Made by a program: the position numbers and the translations under genes. The notes beneath the pieces were generated by a model. That model was given only the letters and a program-made list of their open reading frames with translations, ran no database searches and was not told the DNA's origin. This document shows positions 56,399-64,000 of a stretch of 64,000 nucleotides of DNA, one piece after another. Each line of letters opens with the position of its first letter. The stretch's first letter is position 1. Source of the DNA: Seminavis robusta (Eukaryota; Bacillariophyta; Bacillariophyceae; Naviculales; Naviculaceae); the NCBI GenBank assembly GCA_903772945.1, contig CAICTM010000263.1, forward strand, positions 19,150-83,149, written 5' to 3'.

Positions 56399-57099
56399 TG
56401 TCGGCTCAAACAACAAGAGCAGCAAACTCAGGAGAGATGAAGGCAATGAGGACCAAGAGAAAGGAAGACAAAGCACGAGATTCGATCAGTTCAATTGAAG
56501 TGCTACTAAAAATGAACTATAAATTGTGGGCAAGAAGAAAAATGCGTCCAGTTTTTGGCGCGAATTTATTTTACTCTCCATCCGTTGTTCTAACGGTTAG
56601 ATCTGATTTGCAACGGTATGAGACTGAAAGGGCCGGAAATGGCGATTTACACCAAATTCCGATTTATACTTGTGTTTCGATTTTATATTTTGGTTTCGGT
56701 TTTATATTTCGGTTTCGATTTTATATTTTGGTTTCGGCTTGATTTCACTAGTTATTTACCATAGTAATTTGGTTTCGGTTTTATATTTAGTTAGGTTTCG
56801 GTTTTATATTTTGGTTTCGGTTTTATATTTAGGTTTGGAATTGATCAATTAAATTGGATTCTTAAAATCCTGATTTCGGGCCCTTTCACTGTGAAGCCAC
56901 AGAAAGCTGCGAAATCAAAGTGGTGGGATTGCCAATCCACCCCCTTGAAGGATTTCAGGCAGGAGGGCTTTCTAAAAGATCTGAAATTCCACGGAGAGAG
57001 GACACAATGCTCTGGTCCTTATCCTGGGGATGAGTTGCCTTTCTGCAAGGCTCTTTTGATGGCTTTGCAGGATTGATGAAGAAGGCACTGTGCACTGTA
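56399..57099. other. Intergenic with AT-rich tandem array
   Basis: Promoter side of the SNF2 gene. It holds a GTTTCGGTTTTATATTT-type array (56672-56838) and no supported gene. Confidence 0.45.
56672..56838. repeat. Imperfect tandem array of GGTTTCGGTTTTATATTT
   Basis: Six or more degenerate copies of an ~18-base unit in the region upstream of the SNF2 gene, partly interrupted near 56740-56770. Confidence 0.85.
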
Positions 57100-57347
57100 G
57101 TACTTGAGAGATGGAGCCCACTTTTTGATCTCATCGCACCAAGAATACAAGACACAGATGAGGGAACTAGCGGTACCAATGTGTTCTTTGAGATGGCACA
57201 CCAACGAAATTGTCTGCAAACTTTTCCCCAAGCCAAGAATGAAGCCCAAGTTTTTGGAATACATCTTGCTCATCCAATTGAGGCGGTCAAGTTGATACCT
57301 TCGCATGGTGGTCGTGATAGCCTTGGGCTGTTCAGCGGCTGCCGTCC
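57100..57347 (-). pseudogene. Decayed copy of the SNF2 motor segment
   Basis: Matches 55200-55492 in exon 1 of the SNF2 gene, same orientation, with substitutions and several short deletions. Read on the minus strand it keeps YQLD-LNWMSKMYSKNLGFIL but has lost GDEM of motif I (leaving GLGKS) and residues around LVVCPLS. No full gene surrounds it. Confidence 0.9.
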
Positions 57348-57615
57348 AATGGCAAATGGTTGATATGTTGAGTCTCTACCATACAGTCGTACAATGGATG
57401 TAAGTTACATTTGACAATGCTCGGTTCCGGGTAAGCTACGGTGTTCACATCCAACGCAAGATTGGATTTCACTAACTGCAGTTGTACCGCAAGGCGTATT
57501 CTGGGCACATGAAAAGCTAGCTGGCGGCAGTGTTGTGAATGGCACGGTGTACCGAGAGCGGAGTGGCTGCACGGCGTCCACATTGTGGCGCACATTGTGG
57601 CTGGTTTACACTCCA
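57348..57615. other. Short intergenic, 3' of the NAD(P)-binding gene
   Basis: About 270 bases, no gene seen; CGCACATTGTGG is duplicated in tandem near 57580-57605. Confidence 0.4.
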
Positions 57616-58689
57616 TCAAACAATACTCAGAGCCTCTTCCACTGGCAATATCCCATCCACAAGAGTCACCGACTTTTCAATGGTATTGGGAGCTCCCAAC
57701 AGTGCCATGAGAGCGGCGGCTGTGTTGTATCTGCTGACACAGAGTCTCTCGCTCTTGCCGTCATGACTTCCAGGCATTACCTTGACAGCAGCAGCTCTTT
57801 CCTCTTCAGATAAGGTTTCTTTGAGATCCTCTTCTCCGTGAATCAGACTCGCTTTTACCAACCCAGTACCAACTTCGCCTTCATCCACCAACCGCCCAGG
57901 ACACAAAATAGTCCAGTCCAATGCCCGTCCATGCACGTGTGATTCACGAAGGTAAGTCTCTGAATGAGCCTTGAGTCGATGCCATGCCGCCAGAGGACCA
58001 TCAAGATCACTCGAGTTGACAGATCGCCTCGTTCCAAGAGGATCCGTATTGATTCCTGACAATAGCAGAAATCTTTTGACCGATTTGGTTTCTTGTGCGG
58101 AAGCAATTGCCTTGATGGCTCCAAGATAATCAATCGACACTTTCTTGATGTTGGGTCGATCTCGACCAGCTCCTGCGGCAAAGATGACAGCATCCGCGCC
58201 TTCCAAGGCTTCCACAGAAGGAGACCCAGCCTCAAGATCTCCTGTTGTCCAGTCCACACCAAGTTCTTCGAACCTAGTTGCTTGATCGGCGGCGCGAATC
58301 ATTGCCAATGTGGAATAGTTCGGATGTTGATGCAGCATTCGGACCAAATGAAAACCTGTCTTCCCGTTGGCACCAATCACCACCACCCGTTGTGGTTGCT
58401 CGCAATCCATACTATCACCGTTGCTGTTGCTGCTGGGACTTTGGGGTGCTGTACTGAAGGCGTTTACAAAACTTGGAGTCCAGAGTATCGGAAACAACGC
58501 CAAGCATTGGAGCACGAAGATTCGGCGCAGATTGCCAGTTACATGAGGACTTGAGCATTGCATCCGTGTGCGCATGCTACTGAGATGGTTGCATGATCCT
58601 ATTGTATTAGTAACAGGGAATCCATTCGTCGGCAACAAGGTTGGCACCACAAGCAACAGCCATGTGCTGCTTGAGCACCGCGGAGGCAT
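57616..58689 (-). CDS. Plastid-directed NAD(P)-binding (atypical SDR) protein
   Basis: 357 residues from ATG 58689. I reject the in-frame upstream extension because it runs through GGTACC palindromes (58758-58806). The N-terminus has a signal-like hydrophobic run (WLLLVVPTLL) then NGFPV with Phe, and a second hydrophobic segment, consistent with a bipartite plastid signal. The mature domain is a Rossmann fold of the atypical short-chain-dehydrogenase/NAD(P)H-binding type: VVVIGANGKTGFHLVRML (GxxGxxG-like), ALEGADAVIFAAG, RFLLLSGINTDPLG and WTILCPGRLVDEG. Members bind NADPH and include biliverdin-reductase-like and complex-assembly factors. The reaction here is unknown; no YxxxK catalytic pair is evident. 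Confidence 0.82.
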   Translation of the reverse strand: MPPRCSSSTWLLLVVPTLLPTNGFPVTNTIGSCNHLSSMRTRMQCSSPHVTGNLRRIFVLQCLALFPILWTPSFVNAFSTAPQSPSSNSNGDSMDCEQPQRVVVIGANGKTGFHLVRMLHQHPNYSTLAMIRAADQATRFEELGVDWTTGDLEAGSPSVEALEGADAVIFAAGAGRDRPNIKKVSIDYLGAIKAIASAQETKSVKRFLLLSGINTDPLGTRRSVNSSDLDGPLAAWHRLKAHSETYLRESHVHGRALDWTILCPGRLVDEGEVGTGLVKASLIHGEEDLKETLSEEERAAAVKVMPGSHDGKSERLCVSRYNTAAALMALLGAPNTIEKSVTLVDGILPVEEALSIV

Positions 58690-59055
58690 TGTGAAATGAG
58701 GGCAAACTGACGTCAGTCCTTTGTTTTGATCTTCCGATGCGGCAGGGGGGTTCTTGGTAGGTACCGGTACGGTACTAGTACCATGATACCAGGTACCGTA
58801 CCGGTTCCGAATATTGTCCAAGAAAAAGGGTTCGTACTCCAGCAGCACTGCTGTGAACTGTGAAGGCATGAACAGGAATTTGGATCTTCAGCCAGCACTT
58901 GTCCAACCAAGCAAGATCTCTTGTGCAGGTACCGGTACCGGTACTCGTGGAGCTTTGTTCAGTCCAATGATCTAAATACTCTTATTGGTAATATGTACAT
59001 TTTAAAAAGTAAAGTATGCAAAGCTCTTTCCAAGAAAGCAGAGACATAGCTCGTC
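58690..59055. other. Intergenic with GGTACC palindromes
   Basis: About 365 bases upstream of the NAD(P)-binding gene and downstream of the cysteine-rich gene. Palindromes at 58758-58806 and 58928-58944, no gene. Confidence 0.5.
58758..58806. repeat. GGTACC/ACCGGT palindrome cluster (example)
   Basis: A representative of many self-complementary runs built from GGTACC and ACCGGT found across the window, nearly all outside coding exons. Other clear sites: 7454-7473, 16222-16245, 38391-38425, 40306-40328, 40620-40643, 41464-41476 and 58928-58944. Confidence 0.85.
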
Positions 59056-62000
59056 CTAACAATCCACGCATTCATTCTCATTCTCATCCACACCATAAAG
59101 TTTGAACTCGCAGTTTGGGCCACTGTAGAGTGGAGGACAAATACAAAAGCCTTGTACATTGCATACCCCTCCATTGCGACACTTCGAGTCATCGCAGTAG
59201 CCAGCCCTCTCACAGCGAGTTCCAAAGTCGAGACTGAAAATGACAGAGCATTGGCAGATACCGGTTTCAGTGTGGCATGTACCACCTTCAATGCAGTCTT
59301 CATCTGAAAGACAATCGGGGATTCTACCACAGTCATGCCCTTCAAATGGATGATCACACTCGCAAAGCCCGGAGGCAGGTTCACACACTCCAGAATTCAC
59401 GCAGCCGTGACTGGTACAGTTGAAGTCAATCTCACACAACGTTCCAAACGTGGTGGCATTTCCACAATCGCAAATACCTGTCGTGTTGTCGCATGTCCCA
59501 ACAAAGCAGTCATCATTATTGGAGCACACAAACTCCTCCTGGGTCACATCAACGAGGTCGCAAAGCACACCATAAAACGGCTCGGGGCAATCACACCTTG
59601 TAGAGGATGAATTGAGAGTACCTCCATTTGAACAGCCGAAAACATGAGGATCTTTACTGGCTTCACAAGCCCAACCTGCAATCGCAGGATCGTCTGGGCA
59701 GACACAATATCCAGTGTCCAAATTGCACTCGCCATCGTTGTAGCATTTTCCATTTGCTTCGTGGCAATAATATGAAGTATCACAGAGTGTTCCATAGTAA
59801 GGTGGGTTGCATCGACACAAACCCGACACTCTGTCGCATTCTCCGTGGCCATAGCATGGCAAGGCTTGATCATAGCAAGCCGGTGCTTTCTCACAGGCTG
59901 GACCTGAGTAGCCCAACAATTCATTGCATTCACAAAGGCCACTGTCAATATTGCACTTGCCCCCATGACTGTGGCAAAAACCTCCATGCTCCGCAAGGCA
60001 ACTAACACAAAGCAAGGATGCAGCCACTTCAATTGCAGGCTCGTACAGCCTTGCAGCTTCATCTCTAGTAGCAACTGTCGACCACCCAAGACCAGCAGGT
60101 GTAGGCCGGAAATCAGGAGTGTTAAAGTCCACAGGGTCACTCAACAACAATGGAATGAAAGTGGCCTGGTGGAAGCCATGAAACCTGCCGCTCTCAAACA
60201 ATGCAATAGTTTCCTCGTAGAAATACCATTCATTTTCGTTTTCCGCTTTTTCGACATCCACATCAATTGTGTGGTTGTGGATGTGTAAGGTGTTCTCAGA
60301 TGAAATCACCCAACGGCGGCCTCCATAGAAAATGAAGTTGGATGGATAAGTCTTGTTGGAATAGTATACCTGGTGGAGAGTGAGGTGAATAAGTGAGTTG
60401 GCCAAACCTTCTGCACGCTCTTCTGCAACCAAAAGCCACTTACTGGCATGCTGTAGACTTTCACAAAGTTTCCCGTCGTTGGATTCTGCAAGATTTCGAA
60501 CTCATCACTGATAGCTCTTCCTGCCATGGGAGGAAATTGTGGATGGTTTGTGTTGATGACCAACTTTGGACAAACACTATCAAATTCACAGTCCAGGCCA
60601 AATTGATGGGGGCTACATTTACACAATCCCTCCACACATCCACCTTGACAGATATTGGGATCGCAATCCCTCCCGATGAGAGTGAATGCCTCAAAGGGTT
60701 TCAGCCTATCGATGGAATCCAAAACTTCCCAGCTGGAATCTGGAATTGTTGTCACGTCATAAGTTTTGGTTGGGAGTGACTTGGCAAAGTAGTCACACGA
60801 TTCTCCAGTGTCGCTGAACGTCCAAGCTCCCTCGCTGCTGCAGTAAGAAAGTAGAATTGTTCCAGTTTGGATGTCCCAATATTTTCTGTGACCAGTAGTT
60901 CTGACATTTCCAGCAGAAAGGACTCCAGAATAAAAAGGGATTTTGGGGTTGTATTCGTCACCAAACTGCCGTATTTTGAACGAAAAGAAAGTTAGCATTA
61001 AGTACCTCGCCGCAATGATAGAAATCCAACCTCATTGTACCTACCTGAACGTAGACAGCCGTCTGTAAAAATTCACCCGACAACTGCCTGTACTTGAGCA
61101 CACCATACCCACACATGAGTAACAGCATGGTCAAGCCGTAGAGAACTCTGCGGAAAAAAGCTCTTTTGTGTTCGCGTTTCGGCACCTCAAAGTCGGCGAC
61201 TGCGTTGGTTGCTTTACTCAGTTTGACACTGATGAAACCCATTTGGGCAATGTAGAAACCGAGGTCGTCAATGTCGGCCTGCACAGCAAAGCAAAGCAAC
61301 GAGACGGTCATGAGAAGATTGGGTATCGGGTGGTCTCTGGGATATTGTCGGACTCAACTCACCATGAAATGGAGCGCAGCAAAGTTGAGCATGATGGCCA
61401 AGACGCTGTCGACTTGCATGGTCAAGATGAAGATAGTGATGAGCAGGAGGAAACCCGCCAAGAGCTGGCTAAGGCAAGAGAGCAGCCATGTAGAATAGGT
61501 AGCTCCTGGGTATTTTTCCTGGACTTCTGGATAGAATCCATCTTGTAGTCTGCACAACGCCAAAGGGATCAGTGAGGGATACTACAAAGGCGCACAAAAT
61601 CGAAAACAAAGTGGATGCCACAAACTAAACTCACTTCAAAGCTGCCTCGAGAAGGTCGGACTGAAACGCCAAAGCCTGGAAGAGTGTGACAAACTGAGCA
61701 AGGGTGACACTGATGCTCACCATTGGCGGCAAGTTGAACCCATTGCCTTCTCCACTCCAATCCACAACATCAATCAGGGTCAATGTAATTGTGGAAATCT
61801 TGAAACAACAAAAGCAGAGATGAAAGCCGAGCGTCAGTCATTTTTTAAACCCAAACAGGCTCATGATTACTAATTCAAAAATTTGTCCACTTACTTGGAT
61901 AATGTAGGTGAACATGGCATACCAGAAAGCTTGTGAATTGAAGTCGCACATGTAGAGAAGCGTGTAGGCACTGGCACCAAACGGAGCATGCGTTTCTGCA

Positions 62001-62431
62001 GCCTCCTCCTCGGCTGTTACCCATTTCATTATTCTCGTGGACGCGAACACATTCCAGGACGAAGTTGTCGTCGTTTTCTTCTCGGCGACTTCGTCTTTGG
62101 CAGCATCGTCCTCATTTCCCCCCTCGGCTATCAAGGCACATTCTTCATCCGAATGACGCGAACGACGAGATTCCGCCATCTGATCCCTCCTGGACGGAAT
62201 CATGCCGCTGTCTTCTTCTTCTTCGACTTCGTCCATGGCCGGTTTGAGAAGGCGCGCCAAGGCCTTGACGTCCTTGGTCGACATGGACGCCAACAAGGAT
62301 TCTACCCCCTCGCCGCCGCCAGACAAGAGGGAGCTGTTGGACATTTCGGCTCTGGGAGGTTCCAACACGACGCTGTCAACGTCAATTTCCTCCATTATCT
62401 CCATAGAGGCGTGGTTCTGGGCTTGATTCAT
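59056..62431 (-). pseudogene. Multi-pass, cysteine-rich EGF-like surface protein with one frameshift
   Basis: Exons 62431-61895, 61798-61635, 61549-61363, 61278-61045 and 60965-59056; four GT-AG introns in frame. The N-terminal ~180 residues are acidic and cytosolic. Membrane segments follow (WYAMFTYIIQ, MVSISVTLAQFVTLFQALAF, STWLLSCLSQLLAGFLLLITIFILTM, LYGLTMLLLMCGYGVL). Then an extracellular region with Cys-rich EGF/TNFR-like units (CVCPDDPAIAGWAC, CDNTTGICDCGNATTFGTLC, CEPASGLCECDHPFEGHDC). In exon 5 the frame changes near 60445 (YSMPVS in one frame, LLVAEERAEG in the next), and total length is one base short. Both halves look well preserved, so this may be a recent mutation or a sequence error. 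Function unknown; possibly a receptor or adhesion protein. Confidence 0.72.
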
Positions 62432-63022
62432 GGTGAGCTAGCTGACTGTCAGCTAACTGTGACAAGGGTATCTGATCTATGGGATGGTAGTGCACTGAGA
62501 TTTCTTGGAGGTAGTCACAATTATGCCACAGAGAAGGGCCCAAGAGAGAAGTCAACCAAGGGGCAAATCAAAAAACGTTGCTTGGGCGCAGTTCTTTAGA
62601 AGTGCAATACCAGGTTGTGTCGATGTCGATTTGGTTGCTGTTGAGGGTACTAGCTGACTCGATTCTGCCTTTCCTCAACAAGTTTGGTATAGAATACTCC
62701 CAACAAACAGCAACAGTACTTAGAGAGACCAGGAAATCCTGCCTGCCACCAACACAATACACAAGACACACAACGCAGTTCCTTTGAGCCTCGAGCAAAG
62801 GATTTGGCTGTGTTATTGTGGTCTCTGTACAGTACTAGCTAGTACCTTACGAAACTCGGTGATGGCGGCTTTGGTCTTTGGTGAGCAGGCACTTCTCTTT
62901 GCAATTTTTCGATCCACTGAACGGTTGTCGCCAAAAGTCTTTGAAACTTTATTCCTCACTCATAATTAAGATTACAACTGTGAAACTCTGATGCAAACAT
63001 ACATCTTCCAAGTACTGTAGTA
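62432..63022. other. Intergenic upstream of the EGF-like gene
   Basis: About 590 bases. Short frames (62568-62798, 62784-62969) show no family features, so none is called. Confidence 0.4.
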
Positions 63023-63140
63023 GTCTACTCTTCCACTCCCACATTCTCGCAAGTACCCAAACAATGAATGTATATCTGCCAATAGCACAGGGAGTCAAGA
63101 CAGTGAATGCAAGGCTAAAAATATGACTATCAATTTACGT
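63023..63140 (-). pseudogene. Decayed fragment of SNF2 gene (exon 9 / intron 8)
   Basis: Matches 52463-52580 of the SNF2 gene in the same orientation, spanning an exon edge and intron sequence, so the copy came from DNA rather than spliced RNA. Divergent but clear (TTCTCGCAAGTA, ACAATGAATGTATAT, GGAGTCAAGAC are shared). Confidence 0.85.
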
Positions 63141-63166
63141 GGATATGGATTCGCCTGGCGCCTGGA

Positions 63167-63252
63167 GATTGATGCCCGTTCCACCGGATCGGTCAGGTAC
63201 TCTGAGAAACAGGAACTTCTCGCTATTGGCTGCATTGAGAATGAAGGAACCG
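63167..63252 (-). pseudogene. Decayed fragment of SNF2 gene (exon 6)
   Basis: Matches 53788-53856 in exon 6 (SNF2 motif V region). Shares CACCGGATCG and GAGAAACAGGAACTTCTC. It lies about 30 bases after the previous fragment, whereas in the gene the two source segments are over 1.2 kb apart, so the middle has been deleted. Confidence 0.85.
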
Positions 63253-64000
63253 GTAAGATGTAAATAAGAGATGCCGGTACTAATAACTTATGCAACAGGT
63301 CTTTCATGTAGTTTCCATACTGTTGCCCATAAGACTTCTTTCTGGCTAGCCACAACATTGTACTGGTAGCAAAAATTTGCTGCCCAGGACTACGGACTGG
63401 TAGCAGCAGAGGACAACAGATTCCAAGTCCACTGACAGGTCAAGTAGTCTACCTGGTAGGGATGGAGCAAATGGGTGTCAGTGTCTCAAGGAAAGTGTAA
63501 CCATACAGAAGCTGAGATCTGATTGACCACTACTCTACTCTAGAGGTACGGTATATGTCAAAGCTCTGTGGGCATTATACAGTTTTGTTGTTTGGGTGAA
63601 TTTTATATAGGTGCTGGTGAATACTGAGATATCTTTTATATAAGGGAAGCATTATTGAATTAGGGACATCACTCTTGCGAGAATCCGACATCACAGAATA
63701 TGGGGATGAGCAAACTTGCCCATAGCCCTGCATTGTATTTGATCATAGCGTTTTTTGTAAAAGTGTCCGTGAAAAGGCGAATATTGTTTTTGGGCTGCAT
63801 TTTTCTATTGGATTAGATGGATTGGATTGATTGAATTGGATTGCATTGAATTCCAGCTTACTATACAAATAACTCAGGTTCACTTTTTCTGAACCAGAGT
63901 TGCAGCCGCCCGACACCAATTTTCCTTTTTGACTGGGGGTAATTAGTGTGAGCAGTCCGACAACCTGAAAAAGTATCTACTGCGATCCTCTCTCCCTTTT
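63253..64000. other. Gene-free end of the window
   Basis: About 750 bases. It includes a TTGGATTGA-type low-complexity stretch (63806-63856). No gene, RNA or clear regulatory site is seen. Confidence 0.4.

Noticed and set aside
58690-58869. N-terminal extension of the NAD(P)-binding protein
   Set aside because: Would translate GGTACC palindromes; the ATG at 58689 begins a better signal-like sequence.
60430-60460. 21-base GTAAGT...TTGCAG as a tiny intron in the EGF-like gene
   Set aside because: Too short to splice, and removing a multiple of three would not repair the frame.
62568-62969. Short frames at the right end of the window
   Set aside because: Under 80 codons, no domain, signal or splice context.
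1-64000. CRISPR arrays, insertion sequences, rRNA or tRNA genes
   Set aside because: None seen by eye. A tRNA scan (tRNAscan-SE) was not possible and could change this.

Overview
The window looks like nuclear DNA of a photosynthetic stramenopile, most likely a pennate diatom. Coding regions are interrupted by GT-AG introns, mostly 77-140 bases long. Several proteins start with a signal peptide followed by a Phe-containing cleavage site of the ASAFAP type (5543, 32666 and 32227), which is the bipartite pre-sequence used to enter a secondary red plastid. Families common in diatoms are present: helicase-associated repeats, RNI/LRR-like proteins and VWD-domain secreted proteins. I have not identified the species.

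Layout, left to right. 1-7063: a 5'-partial PqiA-type membrane protein, an ER-type FKBP/EF-hand isomerase, and a plastid SOUL/DUF2358-like protein. 7952-13256: a HOOK-domain coiled-coil protein, divergent from nicotinate phosphoribosyltransferase (13807-15587). 16899-27639: a copper P-type ATPase tail to tail with the rRNA-processing factor RRP5; the gap between them holds a recent duplication of ATPase sequence inside a duplicated RRP5 tail. 27964-37815: a cupin-like protein, ribosomal protein L7 (uL30), a small secreted protein, plastid PrmC, a plastid bacterial-PH-like membrane protein, a ChaN-like protein with a Tat-type lumen signal, and the histone chaperone ASF1. 38448-39876: a decayed P-domain/VWD gene. 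39877-41650 is mostly non-coding and rich in GGTACC palindromes. 41651-50430: a plastid membrane protein, an RNI-like protein, an E2-like plus TIR-like fusion, a frameshifted RNI-like gene and NAC-alpha. 50636-56398: a ten-exon SNF2 ATPase carrying PHD-like, helicase-associated and PDZ-like domains. 56399-64000: decayed SNF2 pieces, a plastid NAD(P)-binding protein, a frameshifted cysteine-rich (EGF-like) membrane protein, and an apparently gene-free end.

There is no operon logic. Genes are mostly arranged as divergent or convergent neighbours with 200-1500 bases between them. Functional themes are chromatin and nucleolus (SNF2, ASF1, RRP5), translation (uL30, NAC-alpha, plastid PrmC), metal and cofactor handling (Cu-ATPase, SOUL, ChaN, NAPRT) and membrane traffic (HOOK, PqiA/TULIP-like). 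The most unusual items are the SNF2-PHD-HA-PDZ fusion and its scattered fragments, the E2/TIR-like fusion, the mosaic ATPase/RRP5 duplication, a gene disabled by two adjacent stop codons, and palindromic GGTACC arrays concentrated outside genes. Exon boundaries were placed by hand from reading frames and GT-AG sites.
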